From Bradyrhizobium sp. CCBAU 51765 (GTDB lineage: Bacteria > Pseudomonadota > Alphaproteobacteria > Rhizobiales > Xanthobacteraceae), in NCBI RefSeq assembly GCF_015291725.1, contig NZ_CP030038.1, positions 1,911,001 to 1,975,000 of the forward strand: a stretch of DNA of 64,000 bases, in the 5' to 3' direction. A model generated the notes under the pieces. That model was not told where the DNA came from. It saw nothing but the letters and a program-made list of their open reading frames with translations, and did not search any database. The translations under genes were made by a program, and so were the position numbers. Of this stretch, positions 44,928-55,010 are shown in pieces. The number at the start of each line of letters is the position of its first letter. Within the stretch, counting starts at the first letter, position 1.

Positions 44928-47603
44928 GTGCTGCAAAAACTCTCCACTTACCGACAGAAGCGGGATTTCGAAAAGACGCCCGAACCATCCGGCAAGAGCG
45001 CAGTGGCGCCGTCGAAGCAGCGGCGCTTCGTCATCCAGAAGCATGACGCCAGCCGCCTGCACTACGATCTGCGACTCGAATTCGACGGCGTGTTCAAGTC
45101 CTGGGCGGTGACGAAAGGACCCTCGCTCGATCCGCACGACAAGCGGCTGGCAGTCGAGGTGGAAGACCACCCGCTCGACTATGGCGATTTCGAAGGCACG
45201 ATTCCGGAAGGGCAATATGGCGGCGGCACGGTGATGCTGTGGGACCGCGGCACTTGGGAATCGGATGATCCGGAAGCCGGCTTCAAGAAGGGCGACCTCA
45301 AGTTTACCCTGCACGGCGAGAAGCTGCACGGAAGCTGGGTCCTGGTGCGCATGCGCAACGACCGTACCGGCGGCAAGCGCACCAACTGGCTCCTGATCAA
45401 GCATCGTGACGAGTACGTCCGCGAAGGTGCGGACAACGATATTCTCGAGCAGGACAAATCCGTTGCCTCCGGTCGCGCGATGGAGCAGATCGCCGAAGGC
45501 AAGGGCCGCGCGCCAAAGCCGTTCATGCTGGCGAAGGGCGCCAAGGGCAAGGCCGATGCAGTCTGGCAGTCCAATCGCGCCGAGGAGACGAAAGGGCGCA
45601 CGGTGAAGCCTGCGCCGCGCACCGCGCTGAAGCGCGGCAAAGCGGCGAAGAAGAGCGCCGCGACTGCGACCAACGCCAGAAAGGTCTCGGCGATGCCGGA
45701 TTTCGTCGCACCGCAGCTCTGTACGCTGGTGGAGCGGCCGCCGGCCGACCAGGGCTGGTGCCACGAGATCAAGTTCGACGGCTATCGCGTGCAGCTCCGC
45801 GTCGAGGACGGCGAGGCGACGCTGAAGACGCGCAAGGGTCTCGACTGGACCGGCAAGTTCGCCTCCATCGCCAAGGAAGCGGCTGCGCTGCCCGACGTCA
45901 TGATCGACGGAGAGATCGTCGCGCTCGACCACAACGGCGCGCCGAACTTCTCCTCGCTGCAGGCTGCGTTGTCCGACGGCAAGACCGACGAGCTGATCTT
46001 CTTTGCCTTCGACCTGCTCTTCGCCGAGGGCGAGGACTATCGCCGCCTGCCGCTCGGCGAACGCAAGGCCCGGCTGAAGGAGCTGCTGGAGTCCCGCAAG
46101 CGGAAATCGAGCCAGCTCCGCTATGTCGAGCATTTCGAGAGCGGCGGCGATGCCGTGCTGCAATCGGCCTGCAAGCTCGAGCTCGAGGGCGTGGTCTCGA
46201 AGAAGCTGAACGCGCCGTATCGTTCCGGCCGCACCGACAGCTGGGTCAAGTCGAAATGTCGCGCCGGCCACGAGGTGGTGATCGGCGGCTACAAGACCAC
46301 GAGCGGCAAATTCCGCTCGCTGATGGCGGGCGTGCAGCGCGGCGATCATCTCGCCTTTGTCGGCATGGTCGGCACCGGCTTCGGCGCGGACAAGGTCAAG
46401 CGCATCATGCCTGCGCTGAAAGCCATGGCGGCCAAGGACAGCCCCTTCGGCGGCAAGAATGCGCCGAAGAAGACCCGCGACGTGCACTGGCTGAAGCCGG
46501 AGCTCGTCGCCGAGATCGAGTTCGCCGGCTTCACCGCTGACGGCAACATCCGCCAGGCGGCGTTCAAGGGATTGCGGCAGGACAAGCCTGCCGAGGAGGT
46601 CGAGGCGGAGACGCCCGTCGATACCGAGCTCGCCAAGCCCTCCGCCGGGAAGGCGGCGCGCACCAAAGCGGGGCGGCAGTCGAAGCAGACCGCTCAAAAT
46701 GCCGAGGTCATGGGTGTCGTCATCTCCAAGCCGGACAAGGAGCTCTGGCCCGACGACGGCGATGGTGGCGTCGTCACAAAGCTGGACCTTGCCCGCTATC
46801 TCGAAGCCGTCGGCGAATGGATGATCGTGCACCTCAAGGGCCGGCCGTGCTCGCTGATCCGCGCGCCTGATGGCATCAAGGGCGAATGTTTCTTCCAGCG
46901 CCATGCGATGCATGGGACGTCGAACCTTCTGGAGCTCGCAAGAGTCTCCGGCGATCGCAAGCCCTACCTTCAGATCGATCGGATCGAGGGGCTCGCCGCC
47001 GTGGCGCAGATCGGCGGCGTCGAGCTGCATCCCTGGAATTGTGCGCCTTATGCCTATGACACGCCGGGCCGGCTGGTGTTCGATCTCGATCCCGCGCCCG
47101 ACGTCGACTTCGCCGACGTCGTCGAGGCGGCCAAGGAGATGCGGCAGCGCCTGTCCGACATCGGCATGGACAGCTTCTGCAAGACCACGGGCGGCAAGGG
47201 CCTGCACGTCGTGGTGCCGCTGCTTCACGGCGCGCGCGACAAGGTGAGCTGGAAGGAGGCCAAGGCCTTCGCACAAGGCGTCTGTCAGTGGATGGCCGAC
47301 GACGATCCCGAACGCTACCTGATCAACATGTCGAAGAAGCTGCGCAAGGGAAAGATCTTCCTGGACTATCTGCGCAACGACCGCATGTCGACCGCGGTGG
47401 CCCCCTTGTCGCCGCGGGCGCGCGCCGGGGCCACGGTATCGATGCCGCTGACCTGGGCGCAGGTGAAGAGCGATCTCGATCCCAAGCGCTACACGCTGCG
47501 CACCGTGCCGGCCCTGTTGCCGCGATCGAAGGCGTGGGAGGGCTATGACGATGCCGCCGCTTCGATCAAGGCGGCGATGAGGAAGCTGGCGAAGAAGAAG
47601 TAG
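44928..47603 (+). CDS. ligD: Multifunctional DNA ligase LigD (phosphoesterase-ligase-polymerase)
   Basis: 891 residues in the order phosphoesterase ([13 protein letters not shown], about 30-190), ATP-dependent ligase (nucleotidyl Lys K282 in EIKFDGYR, about 255-530) and primase-like polymerase ([13 protein letters not shown] onward, with [13 protein letters not shown] carrying the metal Asps). This order is that of Pseudomonas LigD. GTG at 44928 gives [14 protein letters not shown], the usual rhizobial opening; ATG is absent in frame nearby. With Ku it repairs double-strand breaks, mostly in non-growing cells. Confidence 0.95.
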   Translation: MLQKLSTYRQKRDFEKTPEPSGKSAVAPSKQRRFVIQKHDASRLHYDLRLEFDGVFKSWAVTKGPSLDPHDKRLAVEVEDHPLDYGDFEGTIPEGQYGGGTVMLWDRGTWESDDPEAGFKKGDLKFTLHGEKLHGSWVLVRMRNDRTGGKRTNWLLIKHRDEYVREGADNDILEQDKSVASGRAMEQIAEGKGRAPKPFMLAKGAKGKADAVWQSNRAEETKGRTVKPAPRTALKRGKAAKKSAATATNARKVSAMPDFVAPQLCTLVERPPADQGWCHEIKFDGYRVQLRVEDGEATLKTRKGLDWTGKFASIAKEAAALPDVMIDGEIVALDHNGAPNFSSLQAALSDGKTDELIFFAFDLLFAEGEDYRRLPLGERKARLKELLESRKRKSSQLRYVEHFESGGDAVLQSACKLELEGVVSKKLNAPYRSGRTDSWVKSKCRAGHEVVIGGYKTTSGKFRSLMAGVQRGDHLAFVGMVGTGFGADKVKRIMPALKAMAAKDSPFGGKNAPKKTRDVHWLKPELVAEIEFAGFTADGNIRQAAFKGLRQDKPAEEVEAETPVDTELAKPSAGKAARTKAGRQSKQTAQNAEVMGVVISKPDKELWPDDGDGGVVTKLDLARYLEAVGEWMIVHLKGRPCSLIRAPDGIKGECFFQRHAMHGTSNLLELARVSGDRKPYLQIDRIEGLAAVAQIGGVELHPWNCAPYAYDTPGRLVFDLDPAPDVDFADVVEAAKEMRQRLSDIGMDSFCKTTGGKGLHVVVPLLHGARDKVSWKEAKAFAQGVCQWMADDDPERYLINMSKKLRKGKIFLDYLRNDRMSTAVAPLSPRARAGATVSMPLTWAQVKSDLDPKRYTLRTVPALLPRSKAWEGYDDAAASIKAAMRKLAKKK

Positions 47604-47626
47604 TCTCCGCGACGGGCGCAACCCCG

Positions 47627-47713
47627 GTAGGGTGGGCAAAGCGCAGCGTGCCCACCATCTTCTCGTTGCGAAGGGCGGTGGGCACGGCGCAAGAGCGCCT
47701 TTGCCCACCCTAC
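47627..47713. repeat. Palindromic repeat F2 flanking ku/ligD
   Basis: GTAGGGTGGGCAAAGCG... to ...GCCTTTGCCCACCCTAC, 87 bases, an inverted copy of the element at 43814-43903. It starts 23 bases after the ligD stop. Confidence 0.85.
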
Positions 47714-47729
47714 GAGATCTCGTCCTAGT

Positions 47730-47894
47730 CTAGATCCGTCCCATCAGCAGCAGGATCAGCAGGATGATGATGACGAGCCCGAGGCCGCCGCCACCATAAT
47801 AGCCGGTGCCGTAAAATGGCCCGCCGCCGATGCCGCTGAAGCCGCCCAGCAGGGCGATGACCAGAATGATCAGAATGATCGTGCCGATTGACAT
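47730..47894 (-). CDS. DUF3309-family micro-protein
   Basis: 54 residues starting MSIGTIILIILVIALLGG, then a Gly/Tyr-rich middle (GGGPFYGTGYYGGGGLG) and a second hydrophobic helix ending LLMGRI. This two-helix, glycine-hinged layout is that of DUF3309 proteins, common in rhizobia and of unknown function. GGAGGAG lies upstream of the ATG at 47892-47894. Confidence 0.85.
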   Translation of the reverse strand: MSIGTIILIILVIALLGGFSGIGGGPFYGTGYYGGGGLGLVIIILLILLLMGRI

Positions 47895-48075
47895 GCGAAT
47901 CTCCTCCAGCCCTTTGTTGAAAGGGTCGTTTGCACTTGTCCTGTCGTGCGGGGCCAACTTGCCGCAGGTTGTAAAGTTCCCGCGTTGAAACAAGCCCGAG
48001 GGTCCAACTTGCATGGAACCTTTGCAGGTGCAGCGGGCATGACTATGTGGGAAGAGCCATCACTGGACAGCAACC

Positions 48076-48393
48076 ATGTCAGCACCGCTTGTCGTTTCAA
48101 TCCCGCATCGTCTCGGCCGCGAGGAGGCGGTGCGCCGGCTCAAGACGGGGCTTGGCCGCGCCGCGGCAAGCATTCCGGTGATGCAGGTCGAGGAGGAACG
48201 CTGGAGCGGCGACAGCATGAATTTCCGCATCCGCGCGCTCGGGCAGATCGCGACCGGTCAGGTCGACGTCGCCGACGACCAGGTCCGGGTCGAGGTGGTG
48301 CTGCCCTGGCTGTTGCAGCGCTTTGCCGAGATGGCGCAGGCGACGATCAGGAAGCGCGGCCAGTTGCTGCTGACCAAGGACGGCGGCAAGTAG
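48076..48393 (+). CDS. Polyhydroxyalkanoate system family protein (PHA_gran_rgn)
   Basis: 105 residues: SIPHRLGREEAVRRLKTGL at the start, then a small alpha/beta domain (VEEERWSGDSMNFRIRALGQ) and a closing KKR-type tail (IRKRGQLLL). This matches the small PHA-granule-associated family. Its position beside a glucan cluster puts two carbon-storage functions next to one another, but I see no other PHA gene. It converges on treY with 2 bases between stops. Confidence 0.82.
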   Translation: MSAPLVVSIPHRLGREEAVRRLKTGLGRAAASIPVMQVEEERWSGDSMNFRIRALGQIATGQVDVADDQVRVEVVLPWLLQRFAEMAQATIRKRGQLLLTKDGGK

Positions 48394-48395
48394 CT

Positions 48396-51182
48396 TCAGC
48401 CGCGCGCGCGCTGCCGCATCGGCTTCACCGCGTTCGCAGCCCGCGCCTCGATGACGGCCACGGCAAGATCGCGCCAGGCCTGTGCGACCGGTACTTCGGT
48501 CCCCGCAAGGCCCGTCGCGGTGTAGCCGGCGATGTCGACGGTCGCGTCGATGTCTTGCGTCGCGGGCCATTCCCGGCCGCCTTGTGTGAACGGCGCGAAA
48601 TGACGCCCGACCACGACGATCGCGGCCGCGCGGCCATGACGGCGCGCAAAGGCGATCACGTGGTCGGCATGTGCGCCGCGCACCTCGAGCGGCTGATAGT
48701 CACCCTGGGCGAATACGTCGGCGAGTCCATTGCGCAGCTTGAGAAGATGTCGCGTCCAGGCCAGCTTGAGCTGGCCGTCCGGCCAGCTCTTGCTCAGGCC
48801 GCGCCAATCCGGATCCTCCAGCGAGCTTAGTGCCGTGTGGCGCGCGGCAAAGTCCACCGGACGGCGGTTGTCGGGGTCGACCAGCGACAGGTCCCAGAAC
48901 TCGGTGCCCTGATAGAAGTCCGGCACGCCCGGCAGCGTCGCCTTGAGCGTGAGCTGGCTCAGCGAGTTCAACGTGCCGAGCAGTGCGACGCGGCGAGCCA
49001 GCGTTTGCAATGCCTCCAGGAATTCTGCGGACCGGGCGGGATCGAGGATTTTCCCGACGAAATCCCGTATGCCGTCCTCATAGGTTTCATGCGGGTTGAG
49101 CCAGCTCGTCTCCTCCTTGCCCTCGCGCGCGGCCTTGAGGGCATAGGCCTGGATGCGCTCGACGAAAGCGGCATCGGCCGGCTCCTCGAGCGGCCAGGCG
49201 CCGAGCAGGGTCTGGTAGAGCATGTATTCGAACGTCGCCGACGGCGCGCGGAAACTGCCCTGGTGCGCGAGATGCGGTGCGTTCAACACCTTCCAGCGCG
49301 CCACCGCGCTGGTCCATTCACCGGGAATCTCGCTGAGCGCCGCGATGCGCGTGCGGGCATCCTCGCCGCGCTTGGTGTCATGCGTGGCGGTCGCGGTCAT
49401 GCCTTGCGGCCATTCCCTGGCGCGGGCCTGCATGATCTGGTGGAAGGCGGGAACGGTGAGGCCGGTGCTCGCGGGGTCGCCGCCGACCTCGTTCAGCGCC
49501 AGCAGCCGGTGGAATTGATAGAACGCGGTGTCCTCCAGCGACTTCGCCATCATCGGCCCGGTGAATTGCTGCACCTTCAGCGCGAAGCGGCGCACGCGCG
49601 GGGCGCTGTGCGGGGGACGGCCGGGCTTGAGCAGGTCCATGGTGAGGGCATCGCGCAGGAAGTCGAAGATGCCTTCGTCGGCGGCAAACCACTCCCCGCG
49701 GGCGCGCTCGATGGTGTCCTCGATCAGCTTGCGGTCCGGTGCCGTCGGGCCGCTGTGCGTCAGGTAGGTGCGATAGACCGGGAAATGCAGCACATAAAGC
49801 TCGAGCGCCTGTCGCAGGCTGTCGGCCGAGAAGTCCCGTGTCGAGTAATGTCCGTTGGCGATGCGCGCGAGCAGGCGCGACAGCACGGTGAATTCGCTGG
49901 CGAGCAACGTCTCCAGGACCCGCCGCTTGGCGTCCTTGACGTAAGGCGCAAGCCGCGGCGGCCGGTTGCTGATCTGCCGCCAGGTCTCGTCCAGCGCTTC
50001 GAGGCCCTTGGGATCGACCAGCACATGGGTGATGACGTTCATCCATTCATAGCCCGTGGTGCCCTGGACGCCGGCGAACTTCGGCAGGCGCTCCTGCTCG
50101 CACAGGATCTTTTCGATCACGGTATAGAACGGCTTTGTATTGCCCTGGGCATCGCGCACCAGCCGGCGCAATCGCTGGCAATATTGTGCGGGGTCACGCA
50201 GGCCGTCGATGTGATCGAGCCGGATTCCCTGTAGTTTGCCGTCGGCGATGAGTTGCTTCACCAGCCGGTGCGTGGCGGCAAATGTGCTCGCGTCCTCGAC
50301 GCGCAGTCCGGCGAGCCCGTTGACGTCGAAGAAGCGGCGGTAGTTGATGTCGCTGGAGGCAAGCCGCCAGTGCCCGAGCTTGTAGTGCTGGCGCTCCAGC
50401 AGATGATGCAGCGTCAGCGTCTGCGCCGGGCGGTCCTTACCGGCACGATAGGCGGCGAGGCCGCGACCGATGATGTCGGCGGCGCCCGCGATCTCCTTGA
50501 GCTCGGTCTTGAAGACGGGAGCTTCCTTGCGATTGGGACGACGCAGCCCCGTGTAGCGGGTCGCGAGCGACAGCAGGCGCTTGCCGGGCTCCGTTTCCGC
50601 CGCGTCCGCCTCCTTGACGATCACGCGCAGAATTTCGCCATAGCGCTCCGGTGCGATCGGCAGGCGATGCTCGAAATACCAGGCCGAGAGGCTTCCCTCG
50701 TCGGGATCGTAGCGCAGCTCGATGTCGCCGCGCTCCAGCGCCTCGCCGTAGGACGAGCCGAGGATCGGCAGCAGCACGCCGCCGCGGGCGCGAAAGGCCA
50801 GTTGATCCCAGTCGATGTCGAAGGAAGCGGCGTGCGGTGAGGCCTGGCCCCATTCCAGCACGTCGAGCCACCAGGGATTGTCGGCGAAATGCACGCCGAC
50901 ATGGTTGGGCACGAAATCGATGATGAGCCCGAGGTCGTGCTTGATCAGCGCCTCGCTCAGTCGTGCGAAGCCGGCCTCGCCGCCGAGCTCGGGATTGAAC
51001 TGGCTGTGATCGACGGTGTCGTAGCCATGGGTCGAGCCCTTGCGGGCCTTCATCACCGGCGAGGCATAGAGGTGCGTGATCCCCAGCGCCTTGAGATAGG
51101 GGACGACCGCGGCGGCCTTGTCGAAGTCGAAATCCGCGGTGAGCTGAAGCCGGTAGGTCGCGAGCGGAATGGCAGGAGGCAT
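48396..51182 (-). CDS. treY: Maltooligosyl trehalose synthase
   Basis: 928 residues of the GH13 TreY type. Opening TYRLQLTADFDFDKAAAVVPYL, nucleophile Asp in IRLDHIDGLRDP, acid Glu in KILCEQERLP and third carboxylate in TATHDTKRGEDAR are in place. It converts the reducing-end bond of a malto-oligosaccharide to alpha,alpha-1,1, making maltooligosyl trehalose for TreZ. Last gene of the minus-strand glucan operon; only one base from the treZ stop. Confidence 0.97.
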   Translation of the reverse strand: MPPAIPLATYRLQLTADFDFDKAAAVVPYLKALGITHLYASPVMKARKGSTHGYDTVDHSQFNPELGGEAGFARLSEALIKHDLGLIIDFVPNHVGVHFADNPWWLDVLEWGQASPHAASFDIDWDQLAFRARGGVLLPILGSSYGEALERGDIELRYDPDEGSLSAWYFEHRLPIAPERYGEILRVIVKEADAAETEPGKRLLSLATRYTGLRRPNRKEAPVFKTELKEIAGAADIIGRGLAAYRAGKDRPAQTLTLHHLLERQHYKLGHWRLASSDINYRRFFDVNGLAGLRVEDASTFAATHRLVKQLIADGKLQGIRLDHIDGLRDPAQYCQRLRRLVRDAQGNTKPFYTVIEKILCEQERLPKFAGVQGTTGYEWMNVITHVLVDPKGLEALDETWRQISNRPPRLAPYVKDAKRRVLETLLASEFTVLSRLLARIANGHYSTRDFSADSLRQALELYVLHFPVYRTYLTHSGPTAPDRKLIEDTIERARGEWFAADEGIFDFLRDALTMDLLKPGRPPHSAPRVRRFALKVQQFTGPMMAKSLEDTAFYQFHRLLALNEVGGDPASTGLTVPAFHQIMQARAREWPQGMTATATHDTKRGEDARTRIAALSEIPGEWTSAVARWKVLNAPHLAHQGSFRAPSATFEYMLYQTLLGAWPLEEPADAAFVERIQAYALKAAREGKEETSWLNPHETYEDGIRDFVGKILDPARSAEFLEALQTLARRVALLGTLNSLSQLTLKATLPGVPDFYQGTEFWDLSLVDPDNRRPVDFAARHTALSSLEDPDWRGLSKSWPDGQLKLAWTRHLLKLRNGLADVFAQGDYQPLEVRGAHADHVIAFARRHGRAAAIVVVGRHFAPFTQGGREWPATQDIDATVDIAGYTATGLAGTEVPVAQAWRDLAVAVIEARAANAVKPMRQRARG

Positions 51183-51183
51183 C

Positions 51184-52932
51184 TCAACCTCCGAGACGCC
51201 AGACCACCGACCAGGGCGGGAGCCGCTCGCCGGCGCCGCCCCAGATCGGCGTGCCCGCGCTGAGGGTGGAGGTGATCTCGTGATCCGACAGATTGGCGAC
51301 GAGGCGCAACGTCGTGCCGTCGCCCATCCGCCAATGCGCGGTGAGCAGGCCGTTGTCGGCCGCCTCGGCGTCGCCGAAGCTTGCGCCCTTGAGCCGGGGC
51401 ACGATCTCCTTGCGACGCAGCGCGAGCAGGTCTTTCACCAGCGCGAGCCGCGCGGCCTGTTGCGGCGTGCGGCCGGTCCAGTCGAGCACGGCCGATTGCA
51501 GCGTTGCCGGATCGAGCGGGTCGGGCACTTCGTCGCCGTATTTTTCGTAAGCCCAGGCATATTCCTGCTTGCGACCCTTGCGCACGGCCTCGGCGAGTCC
51601 GCCGTGGAAATCGCAGAAGAACGGGAAGGGGACTGTCGAGCCCCATTCCTCGCCCTGAAACAGCATCGGCACCATCGGCGCGAGCAGGGTCACTGCGAGG
51701 GCGGCCTCGATCTGTTCTGGCGATGCCAGGCTTTCCAGCCGTTCGCCAAGCGGACGGTTGCCGATCTGGTCGTGGTTCTGGAGGAAATTGACGAAGGTCG
51801 CCGGCGGCAGCTCACCGCTCGGCTCGCCGCGCGGCCTCTTGCCCCAGAATTCCGAGATCTCGCCCTGATAGACGAAGCCCGAGGCGAGCGCGCGCGCGAG
51901 GTCCATGCGCGGCGTCTGGTAGTCGGCGTAGTAACCGGCGAGCTCGCCGGTCAGCATCACATGCCAGACGTGATGATAGTCGTCGTTCCACTGGCCGCGA
52001 TACTTGCCGTTCGGCGGCTCCTGCGCGGCATCGAGCAGGCTGGCGCGATTGTCGCCGTTCTCCAGCACGAGATGGATCTGGCGTCCCGTGGCCTTGGCGA
52101 GCTCGCCGGCGGCAACGCTCAGGTCCTGCAGCATCGATTGCTCGCCGGGGATCGCCATGATGTGGTTGGCGGCATCCAGCCTGAGGCCGTCGAAGCGGTA
52201 GTCGCCGAGCCAGGACAGCGCGTTCTCGACGGCGAAGGCTCGCGCCTGCGGCACGCGATAATCGATCGCGCTGCCCCACGGCGTGTGCGCATCGGTGAAG
52301 AAGGTCGGCGCATAGCGGCCGAGGTAGTTTCCTTCCGGGCCGAAATGATTGTAGACCACGTCGAGAAACACCATCAGCCCGCGCAGATGGGCTTCGTCGA
52401 CCAGCGTCTTCAGGTCTTCGGGCCGGCCATAGGCGCTGTCGGGCGCATACCACAGCACGCCGTCATAGCCCCAGCCGCGGCGTCCCGCGAAATCGGCCAG
52501 CGGCATCAATTCGAGCGCGGTGATGCCGGTCGCCGCCAGATGATCGAGCTTGTCGATCATGGCGCGGTAGGTGCCCTCCGGCGTGAAGGTGCCGACATGA
52601 GCCTCGGTCAGCACCGTCTCTTCCCAGGGACGGCCGCGCCATTCGCGCGCCCGCCAGACGAAGGCGTCGTGATCGATCACCTCGCTCGGGCCGAACACGT
52701 CCTCGGGCTGGAAGGCGGAAGCAGGATCCGGCACGTCGATCTCGTCGTCGATCCTGAACTTGTATTTGCTGCCGGAGGGCAGGTCGGCAATCTCGGCGAC
52801 GTACCAGCCATCCTGCCGGCGCTGCATCGCGTGCCCGCGGTCGAGCAGGAGGTCGACGCGGCGCGCGGCGGGCGCCCATAGTCGGAACGACACGCCGTCC
52901 TTCGTCGGCCTCGCCCCGAAGGACGGTCTCAT
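51184..52932 (-). CDS. treZ: Maltooligosyltrehalose trehalohydrolase
   Basis: 582 residues, GH13 with a carbohydrate-binding N-terminal domain (GVSFRLWAPAARRVDLLLD). Nucleophile in GLRLDAANHI, acid Glu in LVLENGDNR and Asp in QNHDQIGNR are intact. It releases trehalose from maltooligosyl trehalose. Its start overlaps the glgX stop by 4 bases (ATGA) and treY follows directly, so the TreY/TreZ pair is a unit. Confidence 0.97.
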   Translation of the reverse strand: MRPSFGARPTKDGVSFRLWAPAARRVDLLLDRGHAMQRRQDGWYVAEIADLPSGSKYKFRIDDEIDVPDPASAFQPEDVFGPSEVIDHDAFVWRAREWRGRPWEETVLTEAHVGTFTPEGTYRAMIDKLDHLAATGITALELMPLADFAGRRGWGYDGVLWYAPDSAYGRPEDLKTLVDEAHLRGLMVFLDVVYNHFGPEGNYLGRYAPTFFTDAHTPWGSAIDYRVPQARAFAVENALSWLGDYRFDGLRLDAANHIMAIPGEQSMLQDLSVAAGELAKATGRQIHLVLENGDNRASLLDAAQEPPNGKYRGQWNDDYHHVWHVMLTGELAGYYADYQTPRMDLARALASGFVYQGEISEFWGKRPRGEPSGELPPATFVNFLQNHDQIGNRPLGERLESLASPEQIEAALAVTLLAPMVPMLFQGEEWGSTVPFPFFCDFHGGLAEAVRKGRKQEYAWAYEKYGDEVPDPLDPATLQSAVLDWTGRTPQQAARLALVKDLLALRRKEIVPRLKGASFGDAEAADNGLLTAHWRMGDGTTLRLVANLSDHEITSTLSAGTPIWGGAGERLPPWSVVWRLGG

Positions 52933-55007
52933 AGCGCCCCCGCGAAGGCGAGCACGGAACGCGGCGGTGCCTTGCTGTCGCTCCCGGGCAGGAAGTCGAT
53001 CGTATTCAGCATGGCATCGGTCGTGTTCAGGATCTGCTGCCAGCTCTTGTATTCGGTCATTTGCGGCAATCTGAATGCGATCTCTTCGGGAGCGGCGTTC
53101 AGTACGATAAAGATCGCCGCCCCGCCCGGTTCCATCGGCCCCATGACATAGGAGAGGAACCGCCCATCCGGGAATGTCCAGTCGCTTTCCGTCATCTCGT
53201 TGCCTTCAGGCGTCAGCCACAGTGCGCCGTAGGAGATGCCGTCCTTGGGGCGGCCATCGAGCCAGCGATGGCTGCGGAGCTGCGAGAACCGGCGGCGGAT
53301 GTCGGCGAGATGGGCGACGAAGTCGACCATGTCGTCGCCCTCCTTGCCGAGATTGTCCCAGCCGACCCAGCCGACTTCGTTGTCCTGGCAATAGGCGTTG
53401 TTGTTGCCGGATTGCGAGTTGCCGACCTCGTCGCCGGCGAGGATCAGCGGAACGCCCTGCGCCAGCATCAGGCAGGCCAGCACGTTCTTGCGCAGCTGCC
53501 GGCGCAGGCTGATGATGCTCGGATCGTCAGTCGGACCCTCGACGCCGCAATTGTTGCTGTGATTGTCGTTGGAGCCGTCGCGATTGTCCTCGCCATTGGC
53601 CTCGTTGTGCTTCTCGTTGTAGCTGAAGAGATCGGCGAGCGTGAAGCCGTCGTGGACGGTGATGTGGTTGATGCTGGCGCGCGGTCGCCGTCCGTCGTGG
53701 TTGAACAGGTCGGACGAGGCGGTCATGCGACTGGAAATGTCGCCGATCAGGCTGCCTTCGCCGCTCCAGTAGCGGCGCATGGCGCTGCGATAGCGGTCGT
53801 TCCATTCCGACCATTGCGAGGGGAAGGCGCCGACCTGGTAGCCGCCGAGGCCAAGGTCCCATGGCTCGGCGACGAGCTTGACGGTCGCCAGCACCGGGTC
53901 CTGCCGGACCGCGGTCAGGAACGAGCTGCCGCGATCGAAGCCGTTCGGCCCGCGTGCCAGCGTGGTGGCGAGGTCGAAGCGGAAGCCGTCGACGTGGCAG
54001 ACCTCGACCCAGTAGCGCAAGGAATCCATCACCATCTGCAGCACGCGCGGGTGGGTGAGGTTCACCGACGAGCCGCAGCCGGTGAAGTCGTCGTAATAGC
54101 GCGGGTTCTCGCGGTTCAGCCAGTAGTAGGAGGCGTTGTCGATGCCACGATAGCACAGCGTCGGGCCCAGATGGTTTCCCTCGGCGGTGTGGTTGTAGAC
54201 GACGTCGAGCATCACCTCGATGCCGGCATCGTGCAGCCGCGCCACCGTGGTGCGGAACGAATCCAGTGCGTTGTCCTGGGCGTAGCGCGGCTCGGGCGCG
54301 AAGAAGGACAGCGTATTGTAGCCCCAGTAATTGGCGAGCTTCTTTTCCACGAGGATGCGGTCGTCGACGAAGCTGTGGATCGGCAGCAGCTCGACCGTGG
54401 TGACGCCGAGCTTCTTCAGGTGCTCGATCATCGCCGGCGAGGACAGGCCGCCATAGGTGCCGCGCAAATTCGGCGGTACGTCGTCGCGCTTCTGCGTCAG
54501 GCCCTTGACGTGGGCCTCGTAGATGATGGTGTCCTCCCAGGGGATGTTGGGGCGGATCTCGCGTCGGCCCCAGTTGAAGGTCTCGTCGACCACGACGGCT
54601 TTCGGCATGCCCCGCGCGTTGTCGCGCCGGTCGAAGGACAGGTCCTCGCGCGGGCTTCCGGTGCGGTAGGCAAAATGCGCATCGCTCCAGACCAGCCGCC
54701 CCGAGAGCCGCTTGGCATAGGGGTCGAGCACCAGCTTGTTGGCGTTGAAGCGGTGACCGTGCTCGGGCTCGTACGGGCCGTGCACGCGGTAGCCATAGAG
54801 CTGGCCGGGCGAAACGTCGTTGAGATAGCCGTGCCAGACGTCCTCGGTCTTCTCAGGCAGTTCGATGCGCTCGAGCTCGCGGCGGCCTTGTGCGTCGAAC
54901 AGGCAGAGCTCGACCTTCTGCGCGTTGGCGGAGAACAGCGCGAAATTGGTGCCGCGTCCGTCCCAGCTTGCGCCGAGGCGTGCGGGCGATCCAGCAGTCA
55001 GGCGCAT
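52929..55007 (-). CDS. glgX: Glycogen debranching enzyme GlgX
   Basis: 692 residues of the isoamylase-type GH13. N-terminal domain GASWDGRGTNFALFSANAQ, nucleophile in GFRFDLATTL, acid Glu in LVAEPWDLG, and VHDGFTLAD; the GlgX-typical NEANGEDNRDG stretch is intact. It removes short branches left after degradation. It sits between glgB and treZ in one operon. Confidence 0.96.
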   Translation of the reverse strand: MRLTAGSPARLGASWDGRGTNFALFSANAQKVELCLFDAQGRRELERIELPEKTEDVWHGYLNDVSPGQLYGYRVHGPYEPEHGHRFNANKLVLDPYAKRLSGRLVWSDAHFAYRTGSPREDLSFDRRDNARGMPKAVVVDETFNWGRREIRPNIPWEDTIIYEAHVKGLTQKRDDVPPNLRGTYGGLSSPAMIEHLKKLGVTTVELLPIHSFVDDRILVEKKLANYWGYNTLSFFAPEPRYAQDNALDSFRTTVARLHDAGIEVMLDVVYNHTAEGNHLGPTLCYRGIDNASYYWLNRENPRYYDDFTGCGSSVNLTHPRVLQMVMDSLRYWVEVCHVDGFRFDLATTLARGPNGFDRGSSFLTAVRQDPVLATVKLVAEPWDLGLGGYQVGAFPSQWSEWNDRYRSAMRRYWSGEGSLIGDISSRMTASSDLFNHDGRRPRASINHITVHDGFTLADLFSYNEKHNEANGEDNRDGSNDNHSNNCGVEGPTDDPSIISLRRQLRKNVLACLMLAQGVPLILAGDEVGNSQSGNNNAYCQDNEVGWVGWDNLGKEGDDMVDFVAHLADIRRRFSQLRSHRWLDGRPKDGISYGALWLTPEGNEMTESDWTFPDGRFLSYVMGPMEPGGAAIFIVLNAAPEEIAFRLPQMTEYKSWQQILNTTDAMLNTIDFLPGSDSKAPPRSVLAFAGAL

Positions 55008-55010
55008 CAG

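Noticed and set aside
43932..47708. A 1258-residue minus-strand reading frame across ligD and ku
   Set aside because: Only the last 292 residues (Ku) have family motifs. The rest is antisense to the well-supported ligD and reflects GC bias at codon positions.
43814..47713. Reading the ku/ligD segment as a composite transposon
   Set aside because: No transposase and no visible target-site duplication; only the flanking palindromes suggest mobility.
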